DNA from: Liolophura sinensis
Taxonomy: Eukaryota; Mollusca; Polyplacophora; Chitonida; Chitonidae
Direction: 5' to 3'
Assembly: GCF_032854445.1 (NCBI RefSeq)
Contig: NC_088298.1
Location: forward strand, 7,675,504-7,739,503
DNA: 64,000 bases
Shown here one piece after another: positions 8,515-20,444 of this stretch; the first letter of the stretch is position 1; each line of letters begins with the position of its first letter. Under the pieces are notes generated by a model, which saw nothing but the letters and a program-made list of their open reading frames with translations, did no database searches and was not told the origin of the DNA. The translations under genes and the position numbers were made by a program.

Positions 8515-10800
8515 CATCCACAGTGACGTGCATCAATGATACACAAATTGTGTCCTTCATACACATCTCACTGAGAATGTGATACACAAAATGTGTGGCA
8601 CTGATACACATCTCATTGTCATCGTGTGACACAATTTGTGTAGCACTGATACACATTTCATTGTGAACGTGATACACAAAATGTGTAGCACTAACACACA
8701 TCTCTTGTGAACGTTATACAAAAATTGTGTGGCACTAATACACATCTCATTGTCATTGTGTTACACAACTTGTGTGTCATTAATACACATCTCATTGTCA
8801 ATGTGTTACACAAATTGTGTGGCACTTATACACATTTCATAGTGAAGATAATACACAAAATGGGTGGCACTAATACACATCTCATTGTCATCTTGTTACA
8901 CAAATTGTGTCCTTTATACACATCTCATTGAGAATGTGATACACAAAATGTGTGGCACTGATACACATCTCATTGTCATCGTGTGACACAATTTGTGTAG
9001 CACTGATACACATTTCATCGTGAACGTGATACACAAAATGTGTAGCACTAACACACATCTCTTGTGAACGTGATACAAAAATTGGGTGGCACTAATACAC
9101 ATCTCATTGTTAACGTGATATTCAAATTGTGTGTCATTAATACACATCTCATTGTCAATGTGTTACACAAATTGTGTGGCACTTATACACATTTCATAGT
9201 GAAGATAATACACAAATGGGTGGCACTAATACACATCTCATTGTCATCTTGTCACACAAATTGTGTGGTATTGATATACATCTCACTGTGACTGTGACAC
9301 ACAAATTGCGTGGCACTGATACACATCTCATTGTTAACGTGATAGAAAAATTGTGTGTCATTTATACACATCTGACTGTCATCGTGTTATACAAACGGTC
9401 TGTCAATTATATACTTCTTATCATTATCGTGTTACGCACATTGTGTATCACTGATACACATCTCATTGTTAACGTGATAGACAAATTGTATGTCATTTAT
9501 ACACATCTGACTGTCATTGTGTTATACAAACGGTCTGTCATTTATATACATCTTATTATTATCATGTTACACACATTGTGTGTCACTGATACACATCTCA
9601 TTGTCAACATGTTACACAAATTTTGTGGCATTGATACACATCTCATTGTCAACATGTTACACAAATTTTGTGGCATTGATACACATCTCATTGTCATCGT
9701 GTTACACAAATTGTGTGCTATTAATACATATCTCACTGTGAAGGTAATACATAAATTCCGTGGCACTGATTCACATCTTATTGTCATCGTGTTATGCAAA
9801 TTGTGTAGCACTAATACACATCTCATTGTCATTGTGTTACACAACTTGTGTGTCATTGATACACATCTCACTGTGAACGTGATACACAAATTATGTGGCA
9901 CTAATAACACATCTCATTGTTAACATGATACACAAATTGTGTGTGATTGAAACACATCTGATTGTCATCGTGTTACACCAAATGTGTATCATTTATATAC
10001 ATCTTATTATTATCGTGTTTCTCAAATTGTCTGTCACTGATACACATCTCATTGTCATCGTGTTACACAAATTGCATGGCACTGATACACATCTTATTGT
10101 TATCGTGTGACACGAATTGTGTGTGATTAATACACATCTCATTGTCATCGTGTTACGCAAATTGTGTGGCAGTAAAACACATCTGTTTGTGAATGTGATA
10201 CACAAATTTTGTGGGATTGATACACAATTAATTTTTATCGTGTGACACAATTTGTGTAGCACTGATACACATTTCATTGTGGACGTGATACAGAAAATGT
10301 GTAGCCGTAACACACATCTCCTTGTGAACATGATACACAGATTGTGTCGCACTGATACAGATCTCATTTTCATCGTGTTACGCAAATTGTGTGGCACTGA
10401 TACACACCTTATTGTGAACGTGATACCCAAATTGTGTGGCATTGATACACATTTCATTGTGAACGTGATACACAAATTGTGTGACACTCATACACATTTT
10501 ATTGTGAATGTGATACACAAAATGTGTGGCACTAATACACATCTCACTGTTAACGTGATACTCAAATTGTGTGTCATTGATACACATCGCATTGTCATCG
10601 TGTTATCCAAATTGTGTAGCATTGTATACATATCTCATTGTGAACGTGATACACAAATTGTGTGGCACTGATACACATCTCATTGTTATCGTGTTGCACT
10701 ATTCGTGTAACATTTATACACATCTCATTGAACGTGATACACAGATTGTTTGGTACTGATGCACATCTCAAATTACACAATATATGTGCACTGCTGGTAC
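8515..10800. repeat. 45-bp satellite array, about 50 units
   Basis: The unit is 45 bp (for example three consecutive units between 9590 and 9725). Each contains ACACAAATTGTGT, a 13-base palindrome around a central A, and TACACATCTCATTGT. Units differ by 10-25 percent. Two blocks starting near 8573 and 8930 are nearly the same over several units, a higher-order repeat of about 357 bp. Because 45 is 15 codons, long frames stay open on both strands with 15-residue periodicity (for example 9174-9923 + and 9993-10487 -). I treat these frames as by-products of the period. Confidence 0.95.
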
Positions 10801-10814
10801 ACAAGTTGTGTAGA

Positions 10815-11280
10815 CCTGCGTGCAGTTTTGCCACAGTATTATGGATCACTCATGGACAGTAGTGTTTAGAGAGTGGTAAGTAACAAATGATATGGAATCC
10901 TGTTCTGGAGATTCGGAAAACGACACAACTGTATGAAACAAAATGTCATAGACTCTAAACTTCCAAGTAAAAGTTTTGCACTTGGTTTTACAATTTAGAA
11001 TTTTAAAAAAATCAATTAAAAGGATTTCATTGGATATTCTTAACAAAGTAATTTGTGAACTTAAAAACTTTTAATATAGATTTAAATCATCCCATAATTC
11101 ACGCCATTCATCAAAGAAAATCCAGCGTAATTATTCTTTGTTGTCGTCTGTGAATATGTTAATAACTGCTTAAAACAAACAAAATAACCTAGTGATATAT
11201 TATCTTGAACCCCGAAAGTGACGTTATATTCACTTTGTAACCAGTTAAAGTATATATTATTCTATGAATGTGAACTTACC
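10815..11280. other. No gene recognised
   Basis: Unique A/T-rich sequence follows the satellite. No repeat or coding signal is seen. Confidence 0.4.
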
Positions 11281-11289
11281 AAGAAATTA

Positions 11290-11480
11290 CAGAAAACCGC
11301 CATACCGGGCACTTGTCTATCCTCAAATTGGCACGTATGTCGAAATATAAGATGCGGAGGTGATTGCCAGAACAATACCAGAGGTCCGTGGTTTACCGTA
11401 GGGCACTACGGTTTCCCTTACTCATGAAAATGGCGATTATCGTGTAAGAGAAAAACTTCAATCAAATAAATAAATATTTA
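11290..11480 (+). mobile_element. Old, diverged SINE-A copy, sense
   Basis: CATACCGGGCACTTGTC, GGTCCGTGGTTTACCGTAGG and TTATCGTGTAAGAGAAAAAC are worn body blocks; the 3' end CAATCAAATAAATAAATA is clear. Confidence 0.55.
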
Positions 11481-11489
11481 AATGACGCA

Positions 11490-12025
11490 CTACTTCGCAG
11501 TAAGTTGTAGGAAATAGGTCCCGTGATTGTGGACTTCCAACGATTCTTCATGGTCATATACGAATGTCAGATGTGAAGCTTTGATTCAACAAAGATTTAT
11601 TTTCATATGGAAGATTTGTAAAAAAAATTGCATCTGGAATGGAACACGTTTTCCTTCTCTATAGAAATCAACCAAAACGCAAGAGAAAGTTGTTTATGAA
11701 TTGGCCAGTCCGATAAGTTTTAAGACTGATGATTTAGCTCTAAGTTGATCCTATATTAACACGAAGGGGAAAGTGAATATTTTAAGTCATGCTTAAATTC
11801 CAAGTTCAAAATGAAAAGGTTCTTCGGCCTCAAAGAACAACTCCCGTCTGCACATCGATGTCTAGGTGAACTGAAAAAGCTACCCTTTATTTCTTAAATC
11901 TTGGATATTTCGCTTCTTTGACACTTTTGTGGGTTTATGCTATTGAACTGAGAAAGCCCCCACACAGAAGTGACAAAATTCTGGGTGGAAACCTGTAGTG
12001 GATGCATTGAGCCTGTTTGAAAAAT
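11490..12025. other. No gene recognised
   Basis: Unique sequence without long open frames or repeat copies. Confidence 0.35.
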
Positions 12026-12032
12026 CCTGGGA

Positions 12033-12268
12033 CAGGTTGTTCAAAATTGGTTCAAGACTTAAACCAGATATACCTTTAAGCCAAGCCTTTAATTTTGTAC
12101 TTAGCCTAAAAAAGTGTGTAACGTTATATTAAATATGAACTGAAACTGCTGCTGTTATACTTTCCCTCTGGAGACTTCCATTGGCTGCCGAGTTTGGCTA
12201 AAAATTTAAATATGAAATATGACATAATACCAGAGTTAGCTAATACACTTTCGAAAAGCTGTGCCCTG
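12033..12268. mobile_element. MITE-like element 2, copy 1
   Basis: Starts CAGGTTGTTCAAAATTGG and ends GAAAAGCTGTGCCCTG; the ends are imperfect inverted repeats. Shared internal blocks with the copies at 18467 and 20445 are TTAAGCCAAGCC, TGTACTTAG, CTGCTGTTATACTTT and TTGGCTGC, in the same order. About 240 bp and non-coding. Confidence 0.65.
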
Positions 12269-12319
12269 TGCTGAAATATTGTTAAAAGCATTACCATAAA
12301 ATCGGCCACGGAAACTGTG

Positions 12320-13440
12320 AGTGCGATATCTTTATCGGTTTAAAGGACCTGATACGGTAAGGCGGGGAATCGGCCCCAGTGGGAGAAACTGTGCACCACA
12401 AGTCGCAAAACTGAATTTAGCTACTGACGCACTAGTAAGTCTACTTCTTTTTTCCGTTCTGTTTACTTTTCTTTTCCTGTTTCATGACAAGCATTTGACT
12501 TGTAAAGCTCCAAACACGACCTGAGGCGATGTATAGGTCGTAAATCGAAAAATTGTATCCGGCTCCAGTCACACTGAAATATCTTTCTCTTGCATTAGAC
12601 ACTGTAGAATTGTGACAGTCACTTCACCACAAATGTAACTTTGTGAAAAAATTGTTGAGCACGCAGTTATGCACCAGTCAATTCAATAAATATGTAACAA
12701 ATGCAATTTCAGCCTTGTACTTCCTCTACGCATAATATGCTAATGTTAATAGAACAGCCCCGTTTTAGATGTACTCACCCAAGGGCAAATGCACTAAATT
12801 AGCTTGGACAGTATCAGAAAACGCAAGTGCCGGGAAACGGCGGTCGTCTCTTGCGTATAATGCAACCACTGGCTGATTAACTCGGGGCCCGTCTTAGTTA
12901 TGTCATGGCCCGAGATAATCATCTAGTGACAATGTTTTATACATGAGTGTTTCAACAAAAGCGCGAAGCAAAACGTAATTCGATTGGTTTATTATGTCGG
13001 GGTCCGAGATCTTTATGTGGGAATGGTTTTTCCAATGGGTTTTATTCCCTGTTTTCCCAGTGTGAATTTTTCTCTTTTTTTGGAGGGGGGAAGTTGGGGG
13101 GGGGGGGAGGGCTGCTTAAATGAAAAGGAAAACTCCCACTGCAATAGCAGAAAAAATGAAAAACACACAGTTAAAAAAAGGTCATATCCCTTTTACGGCT
13201 CCTTAAAAATACACATATAAAGGTTTCAGTCAAGATAGTTTTTCTGGTTGACGTTGATCTTCATACTGTAAATTAAAAACACAATGCCTCGTTTGAAAGA
13301 ATTGGCATTTCTGATCGAGAGTGGCGGGGTATTACTAGGTAACCATTTCTCTTATGGTCATATAACTTTTATAAAAGTGCTTCGAGAAAGATTTATACTT
13401 CTGGATATTTACAGAATTGTGCTGGATCTTTGAGATTTGC
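12320..13440. other. No gene recognised; includes a G-run
   Basis: No domain-like frame is seen. A run of about 13 G lies near 13097-13109, next to GGAGGGGGGAAG, and may form a G-rich structure. Confidence 0.35.
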
Positions 13441-13474
13441 ACTTTCTTATCGTACCTCTCTGTGGCCGATTCTC

Positions 13475-13696
13475 CGACACACTTATACCACGGCGGCCAG
13501 CATTGTGGTGGAAGGAAACCGGGCAAAGCAAGGGGAAAGCCATGACCATCCGCAGGTTGTGGCAGACCTTCCCATGTACAGCGGGAGAGGAAGCAAGCAT
13601 GAACTGGACTTAACTCACAGAGGCCTTATTCCTGAAAGACTCCTGGGTCATTGCCCGGCGCAGGCGTGCTAACCACCTCTGCCACGGAGACCCCTC
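13475..13696 (-). mobile_element. SINE-A copy, antisense, head retained
   Basis: Core ACGGCGGCCAGCATTGTGG, then GCATGAACTGGACTTAACTC (B-box side), CTCCTGGGTCATTGCCC and GTGCTAACCACCTCTGCC, and ends GGAGACCCC. The 3' tail is missing. Confidence 0.78.
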
Positions 13697-13971
13697 GAAC
13701 ATTTTAGGTCAGCTATGCCCAGCGGTTTTAAAAACATTATACTTTATGAAAAATTAACGATCGAATGTATCGTACTTATACCACACATTTCTCTGTCTCC
13801 GATCGATAAGGTCAAAGCGTTCTTTTTGGTATCGGTTCGTTCTTTCTCTCAGAAGATAACCTTTTGTTAATATGCAAACATTCAGTCAGTTTAAGTTTTC
13901 TATTCTCGACTTTTGACAAGGTTATCTCGAGGGCGTTGCACACACATATATATATCTGCAAAATCCTGGTA

Positions 13972-14240
13972 TGTGGGGCATAGCTCTGTGGTAGAAGTGC
14001 ACGACTCCCAAACGCTAAACCACCGGGTGTGGGTTCAATTACAGCCTTGGACATGGACTTTAGACCCACCAGCTTTCATTGTCTGCTGGCGTCTTAGTGG
14101 CGACAGGTCGACGGCCATTTGCACACAACCTTACGTTGGTTGGAGCCCATTTGCCCTTAGGGTGTGCAAGCGTACGCCACGCATGGAAAGGGTTTACATG
14201 AACGTAGGCCTAAATATTAACTTCAGGTTTAAGTCTATGT
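13972..14240 (+). mobile_element. SINE-C copy (fourth tRNA-headed family)
   Basis: GGGGCATAGCTCTGTGGTAG fits a tRNA 5' end and A-box; GGGTGTGGGTTCAATTACAG carries a B-box 55 bases later. The body has CATTGTCTGCTGGCGTCTTA, TTGCCCTTAGGGTGTGCAAG and TTTACATGAACGTAGGCC. No second copy is in the window. Confidence 0.6.
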
Positions 14241-14324
14241 ACAATACAAGTCTTGGCTAATTATCTAGTTTCAAAGAATATGTCATCCAGACTGGAAAAA
14301 TATTACAAATATGCCTTGTTTGGG

Positions 14325-14655
14325 GTGTACGGATGTAATACATCAACCAATGGCGACACAGAACTCAAGTCTGGTGATGCAAGTAGTGCAGGAGAAATAT
14401 CACAAGTCGTCTGTGCATGATGTGTATGTAACTATTACATCCACCAATGGCTACACAGGATTCAAGTATGGGGCAACTAGTGTGGGGAAAACCTTACCAG
14501 TCGTCTTTACATGATGTGTACGGATCTATTACACCAACCAGTGACAACACAAGAGTCAAGTCTGGTGTTGCAACTCGTGCGGAGAAAATCTTACATGCCG
14601 TCTTTGCATGATGTGTACGGATCTATTACATCAACCAATGACTACACAGAATTCG
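14325..14655. repeat. About 96-bp tandem array, 3.4 units
   Basis: GTGTACGGAT starts units at 14325, 14422, 14516 and 14613 (steps 97, 94 and 97). Shared blocks are TACATCAACCAATGG, TCAAGTCTGG, GTGCGGAGAAAAT and TTGCATGATG. Confidence 0.9.
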
Positions 14656-14706
14656 CTACTCAGTGATTAAAAACCTACCCGAGCAGTGTCCCTGTACATT
14701 GTTAAA

Positions 14707-15010
14707 AGTGATTGCATGTTAAATGTGATGATAACACAACATTGTCAGTAATTCTAGAGCAGTGACGTTTAATAAGTTACAATTAATATCACTGCACATT
14801 TTTTTTACCTAATTCTGCTTAAGCCATTGTGCTAGGGAGCGTGTAATTTGCTACTATCCATACATTTACATGAATAGTTAGAATAAAACCCTAATTGAGG
14901 TAAGTTGACAAGAGGCCGGCTTTTATCGGTTACGTGTGACCATTAATCATCTATCACACTGTCGTCGCTGCTCTGGTTTATCTCTCTATGCTGTACGCCT
15001 GGATTCTTTC
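14707..15010 (+). repeat. Dispersed repeat R1, long copy
   Basis: Shares with 54185-54535 the ordered blocks TGATTGCATGTTAAATGTGA, CAGTGACGTTTAATAA, TAATTCTGCTTAAGCCAT, CATTTACATGAATAGTTAG, GACAAGAGGC and TTACGTGTGACCATT, then CACACTGTCGTCG. The end of the unit resembles the start of the other copy, as in a tandemly built element. Class unknown. Confidence 0.6.
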
Positions 15011-15019
15011 TGTAATACT

Positions 15020-15660
15020 GTGTGGGTAAAAATGGAGATAGCCTTGTCATGGAGGAAAGCTATTGTTATTTCTGTGGCCAAGCCTGGTAAAGGCCCGTCG
15101 CTCCCTGCATCATATCGGTATATTTGCTTTAAAATCAAATCTGTGAAAGATCATAGAAAAATTGATCAGTGCTGCCCTTTTGTTGGATAAAAATAAGACA
15201 TGTTCTCTCCAGAGGAAAAGTGGATTTCTTACCAAAGAAGTATGGTAGATCATGCGGCCACCATCACGAATACACTACTAAATAAGGTAGTACACCTAGT
15301 AAGCCTATAGTATGGTGTGTAGAGGTGCTCTGGATTGAAAATACACATGATTCGGGTTGAGGGAAGAATTTTTTATCTAGCCGCTCCACCCAAGTTTGAA
15401 AGACCTGTCATGATGAAAAATGTGACCTCACAGGGAAGTGTTTTATTCCCAAACCAGTTCAAAATAACAATTAATGATCTTCTATCTGATTCTTAATCTT
15501 AAGTTAGGCTGCTCGTTGTTCGCAGATGATAAGGCCATAGGCTACAATTGCAAGAATTTATAGGTTACTTAGAAGTATGTACAGCAGAGCCTGAACGATA
15601 TTGTTCATCGGAGTAAGATGTGGGGTTTTAAGTGCTCCGCTGTTAAATCAGAAGTTGTAA
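15020..15660 (+). pseudogene. Non-LTR retrotransposon reverse transcriptase relic
   Basis: Fragments in changing frames keep the order of RT motifs: WRKAIVISVAKPGKGPSLPA with ASYRYI (15046-15125), SGFLTK (about 15222), MVDHAATITNTLLNK (15241-15285), QGSVL with FKITINDLLSD (about 15440-15490) and the catalytic-site form LFADDKAIG (about 15521-15547). Stops and frameshifts make it non-functional. The first motif resembles the right-hand element (AWGKAIVVPVPKPGK), so both may belong to one lineage. Confidence 0.75.
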
Positions 15661-15716
15661 TTTCCACTAGAAGGCAGACACAGTCTCCTACAGTAATGTT
15701 TCTTCATGAATAAATT

Positions 15717-15780
15717 TTTAATTAATTTATTTATTCATTTGATTTGGGATTTGCGCCGTGTTCAAGACCAGATTCTGCCT
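15717..15780 (-). mobile_element. SINE-A 3' end, antisense, short
   Basis: AATTTATTTATTCATTTGAT, TTGGGATTTGCGCCGTGTTC and AAGACC match the reversed SINE-A 3' end. Confidence 0.55.
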
Positions 15781-15984
15781 TAAAACCGGTAACGGATCCT
15801 GACTAAGGTTTTTAAGCTTTAGCCAATTTTATTATTAAATGTCGTAGATTTTAACATGTCATTCCTTCTTGGTTTTATCTGCATGTTGTTGTTGTCTACA
15901 TGATGTTCTAACCACCATTATGTTCTTCGCTAAATGGTTTCCTTACCTGCATGCTGGTGTTGGCTGCATGATGTTTCTAGCTGC

Positions 15985-16450
15985 TTGGTGTTTTTATCTG
16001 TTTGATATTTCTATTAATGTTTTTATCCGTTTGATGCTTCTATCTACTTGATGTTTTTATCTATTTGATGTTTCTATCTACTTGATGATTTTATCCGTTT
16101 GATGCTTCTATCTACTTGATGTTTTTATCTGCTTAATGTTTCTATCTACTTGATGTTTTTATCTATTTGATGTTTCTATCTACTTGATGTTTTTATCTGT
16201 TTGATGTTTCTATCTACTTGATGTTTTTATCTGCTTGATGTTTCTAGCTGCTTGATGTTTTTATCTGTTTTATGTTTCTATCTACTTGGTGTTTTTATCT
16301 GTTTTATGTTTCTATCTACTTGATGTTTTTATCTGCTTAATGCTTCTATCTACTTGCTGTTTTTATCTGTTTGATGTTTCTGTCTAGTTGGTGTTTTTAT
16401 CTGTTTTATGTTTCTATCTACTTGATGTTTTTATTTGTTTGCTATTTTAG
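15985..16450. repeat. 17/34-bp tandem array
   Basis: Units of 17 bp alternate GATGTTTTTATCTGTTT and GATGTTTCTATCTACTT, giving a 34-bp dimer repeated about 13 times with T/C and C/G changes. Confidence 0.9.
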
Positions 16451-16734
16451 CTTTGTGCATGGTATTCCTGTCTATGTGATTGTGTGACAGCATATATAAT
16501 TTTTTGGAGCATGTATATCAGAAGTGTGTCACCTTATATTTTTTCTAAATTTAATGCACATTTAGTTTACGCGCACATCATTGGCTAGAATGGAGACGTT
16601 TTTAAAAAGCAATCATTTTTCTCATCACCCTGTAATACACGAGTATTAGGTTACCAGTTTGCCCACAAAACCTCATCATAAAGACAGGAACGAACAATAG
16701 CTTGGACCCGATTTACTTGTTGAGACGGGAAGGG

Positions 16735-16955
16735 TTTCGAATTACGGCGCCTGACCTAGGAGCCTCTCACCAACGCGGACGTTGTGAGTTCAGCTCTAGC
16801 TCATGATGGTTTCCTCACTGGCCATACGGGGGAAGGTTTGATAGCGGGTTTCCTCCCACCATTATCCTGAAATATATCCTGAAATCCATTATATCGATTA
16901 AGTGAAATATTCTTGAGAAAAGCCGTAAAAAACAATCGAATAAATAAATAAATAT
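16735..16955 (+). mobile_element. SINE-A copy, sense
   Basis: Head remains GAGCCTCTCACCAACGCGG, then TGAGTTCAGCTCTAGCTCAT, TTTCCTCCCACCATTATCC, TAAGTGAAATATTCTTGAG and tail AATCGAATAAATAAATAAAT. An internal short duplication (ATATATCCTGAAATCC) replaces the CGCCGTCG core. Confidence 0.75.
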
Positions 16956-17099
16956 ATTGCAAATGCCCTTTTCGATACAAGCATTGACCACACCCATTTC
17001 AAATGCTCTCTGGGTTAACGCTACTGAATCATCGTGTTATGCTTCCCCAGAAAATTTAAACCGATCATATGTTCCAACAGTACACCAACTACATATATA

Positions 17100-17380
17100 A
17101 ACGCTAACACGGGTCGGGTCACACCAAAGATTTTAAAAATGGTACTAGTTGCTGCCTCGCTTAGCGTTCAGCACTCATGGGTTAGAGCAAGGAAACAGGA
17201 CTTGTTGATCCAGTGTCAGTATAATGTGACTAGGTGAGGTGTCATGTCTGGTGTCTTCGGCTTGATGCTTCAGTCGGGGCAGCAATTTGGCGACTCGCCC
17301 TGCCACAAGAAGATGCATTATATGTACACACACAATAACTCTTCGTCGTCACATGATTGAAAAATTGTTGTACCACATAA
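17100..17380 (+). mobile_element. SINE-B copy, sense, joined to a 30-bp array
   Basis: CGGGTCGGGTCACACCAAAG, GTCAGTATAATGTGACTAGG, GTGTCTTCGGCTTGATGC, TATGTACACACACAATAAC and ATTGAAAAATTGTTG follow the SINE-B at 6236-6540. The 3' end runs straight into the 30-bp array. Confidence 0.7.
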
Positions 17381-17383
17381 ACA

Positions 17384-17527
17384 CCATCCCATATTAGACC
17401 TACTGGATAAATGCAATCCCATATTAGACGTACCGGATAAAGACAATCCCATATTAGACGTACCGGATAAATGCAATCGCATATTAGACGTACCGGATAA
17501 ATGCAATCCCATAGTAGACGTACCGGA
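17384..17527. repeat. 30-bp tandem array, about 5 units
   Basis: The unit contains ATAAATGCAATCCCATATTA and GACGTACCGG. Five units differ by a few substitutions (CGCATATT, CCATAGTA). Confidence 0.92.
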
Positions 17528-17694
17528 AGATATTAAAACAACATATTTCTTTCCAGGTACGCTATATTTCATTCAGTTTGTAGAATTCAACAAATCGACC
17601 CTATTTGGACCTATATGAAATAACGTTGGAGTCAAAATTCGTTTTCTGTTAAAAAGTGAGATTTTGGGCCTATCTACTGAATACACACTTGAAA

Positions 17695-17892
17695 GGGGGC
17701 GTCCGTACTGACCCAGGAGCCTGTCACCAATGCGGTCGATGTCATGTTGGCTTCCTTTCCGGAGGTAAGCGCGAAGATGAGCTTCTCTCGGGTTCTGCAT
17801 ACATTTCCTCCTTTCATAACGCTGGCAACCGTAGTATAAGTGAAATATTTCTCAGTGCAACGTAAACACAAATCAAATAAATGAATAAAAAA
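17695..17892 (+). mobile_element. SINE-A copy, sense
   Basis: GACCCAGGAGCCTGTCACC, TGCGGTCGATGTCATGTTGG, TTTCCTCCTTTCATAACGC, GTATAAGTGAAATATTTC and tail AAATCAAATAAATGAATAAA. Confidence 0.78.
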
Positions 17893-17894
17893 CC

Positions 17895-18455
17895 ACCTTT
17901 GATAGGGTTGTTAACAACCTATCGGAATGACATGGTGTCAGTCTACTCCATCTAATCTTTCTTAGAAGTATTTGTTTGCACTAAAAAATTAAATGTGTTT
18001 GTGCTTAAGTGAATCGGCTACAAAAACAGCACGCATGTTTCAGTTTCCAGGCGCCGGTGTACAGCGGGCAAATCACACAGCTCTGGCATGCTGCGCTGAG
18101 TTCCATGGGAGAACAGACGCTTGTTTGTCATGTTTAACCGTGCCAGTCCATTATAAAATCATCATTTCGATGTCATACTGATTATGGCATAGTTTGCTGT
18201 AATTTTCCCATGTTACAGGTATACCTGTCAAGTGTATATATTTTTTTCTCAGGTTGCTGTATCCCCCTTCCTCTTTACCTCTGCCCCCTGTATAAACCCA
18301 CGCACCCACCCCACCCCATAGCTAACGCTATTATGTGTCAATACAAACTTGCTAACCGTCTGTTCCGAAACTATTTAACTTCTGTTTACATTGTAGCATC
18401 AATCTGAAAGATCTAGACTACTGAGTCACATCACCCATGATTTATTATGTGTATA
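17895..18455. other. No gene recognised
   Basis: No coding signal. A C-rich stretch lies at 18256-18320. No repeats are shared with the rest of the window. Confidence 0.35.
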
Positions 18456-18466
18456 TATACAGGACC

Positions 18467-18703
18467 CAGGTGTTCAAAACTGTTTGAAGACTTAACCACA
18501 AATTAAACTCTAAGCCAAGTCTTCAATGTTGTACTTAATCCACAAATAATTGCATAACTGTGTATTAAATATGCACTAAATCTGCTGCTGTTATATTTGG
18601 ACTTTGGACAACTGTATTAGCTGCTGAATTTGGCTTTAATCCTAAATACGAAATATGACTTAATGCCACCATTAGTTAATACACTTTTGAACAACTATGC
18701 CCA
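18467..18703. mobile_element. MITE-like element 2, copy 2
   Basis: Begins CAGGTGTTCAAAACTGTTTG and ends ACAACTATGCCCAGG, again an imperfect inverted pair. Internal blocks TAAGCCAAGTC, TGTACTTAATC, CTGCTGCTGTTATA and TTGGACAACTGTATTAGC match copies 1 and 3. Confidence 0.65.
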
Positions 18704-18744
18704 GGTGTTTACAAGCTTTTGCTTGTGATTAATAATCATTATGG

Positions 18745-18976
18745 GGTCTTCCTAGGCGATCACAATAATTCTGGGGTCTCCCATCAATGCGATTCCTGGG
18801 AGTTCAAGTCCAGCTCATGCTGACCTCCTTTACGTGGTAAGGCCTGACAGCAACTGCAGATGATCGTGGGTTTTCCCCAGGCTCTGCCCTATTCCTCCCA
18901 CCATATCCTAAAACATACTGAAAGGTTAAAGAATTACAGCGTAAGGAAAATATTAACTGCGTAAAACAAATAAATG
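18745..18976 (+). mobile_element. SINE-A copy, sense
   Basis: GGGAGTTCAAGTCCAGCTCA (B-box region), GATCGTGGGTTTTCCCCAGG, ATTCCTCCCACCATATCC and GCGTAAAACAAATAAATGC. Confidence 0.75.
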
Positions 18977-18984
18977 CAATCACT

Positions 18985-19640
18985 CTCGTGTTGTAACCAT
19001 TCCTCACAGATTTTTAAGTACGACGTGACGTCCTCAAAGTGGGCGGAGTCCACGATAAACTTTGCTCCACTCCAAAGGGGCCGACTTCAAACTACATCTG
19101 AGCCTAAGAGAAGAAGGATTGGACGGGAAGAGCTAAGGGCAACTCTGATCTAATACTCGTCATTTTCTTAACCTCGTGGTAACTGAGGGTGTGTTTTAAA
19201 CAGGTAAATGTGTAATGTCATCAGTACCTTATAATTGCTCCGCTTATTTTGTAATCAGATTTTTGGCTGAAGCCAAAATATTATCATTGTCACTTGGATT
19301 AAAAAAGGACAATTTACATCCCATTTGTGATGCCGGGTATGTTTCTGTCTTAATTGAAGTAATGGTCTGTGTGGTATAGCGTAAATACGCCATTCTGGAG
19401 AATTTTTGGCAAAAAGTCGATCAGCTCAAATCCAATCGAATTACTGTTGTCAGTTTAGAGTAGCCCGACTAATTCCCTTTCACAAAATACCAGGCTCGTC
19501 TGTGTATGTGTTACCGTTAAAAACACTAAAGTTCATAAAATATATAATGCGACCCGTTTTATGACTTGTTTATAGCCCAGGTAACACTATAAATATAGCA
19601 CAGGTACGAAGAAAATGAGCTAGTCTTGGTAATTAAAGAA
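18985..19640. other. No gene recognised
   Basis: Unique sequence without motif-bearing frames. Confidence 0.35.
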
Positions 19641-19648
19641 AATTTGAT

Positions 19649-19857
19649 TAGATTACCAAATCTGCATTCTTTTACCTATGTTTTTTAATTTCATTTTTGT
19701 CTTGTCAAAGAAGATTTTTTTATATAATTCATTGCTTCACCTGTTTTGTCATTAGATTACCAAATCTGCATTCTTTTACCAAAGTCGTTTAATTTCATTT
19801 TTGTCTTGTCAAAGAATATTTTTTATATAATTCATTGTTTCACCAGTTTTGTCAGTG
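19649..19857. repeat. 104-bp tandem duplication
   Basis: TTAGATTACCAAATCTGCAT begins both units (about 19648 and 19752). They share TTTCATTTTTGTCTTGTC, ATATAATTCATTG and GTTTTGTCA, with few changes. Confidence 0.9.
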
Positions 19858-20444
19858 TGTTGTTTATTTTAGATAAAATAAATTATCAGACTGCTCTCTC
19901 TGGCATATTCTCCTATCTGTATATGGTATTCAAAATATCATCGGCAGGCATTAGTTTTGAACTTCTGCACATTTTGTTTATTGTAGGACCTCCAGGATGT
20001 TTCTCCTATGAGGATAATGCGAACCCTGTCCTATTTTCAGGTTCTTGTGTCTTGAGTCTTCTTGAGAAAGGTAAACTTAAATGTTTTTTAAAGAAGTTTG
20101 GAATTCTTTGTCACGCTTGCTCAGCTAGGTAAAATATTACCACAGCCACAAGTTCCGTATTTCATTGTGGAAATAAAATCTCACATCATTCTTACATGCT
20201 TTCAGACACATTCCTACATATTTTAGGTCGTGTTCCTATTTTGAGGGGTTTCACCCTGTCAGAAGGCCCTGGTCACTGCGATAAGAATAACTTTGTTTGA
20301 CCAAAGAAATAAACTCTGCAAAAAAAAAAAATTGGTCGAAAGGTGTACAACAAGCAGCCAAAAGCATTGGGGTAAAAAATCCTTGGTCAAAGAAAAACAG
20401 GCAGGCCAGTGGAAAAGAATATGGTCAGCGGTTAATATTTAGTC

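Noticed and set aside
9174-9923. 249-codon frame with 15-residue repeats in the satellite
   Set aside because: The 45-bp period keeps any stop-free frame open on both strands; no start, splice or signal features are seen.
8515-10800. CRISPR-like look of regular short repeats
   Set aside because: Repeats are contiguous 45-bp satellite units without unique spacers, in a eukaryotic genome.
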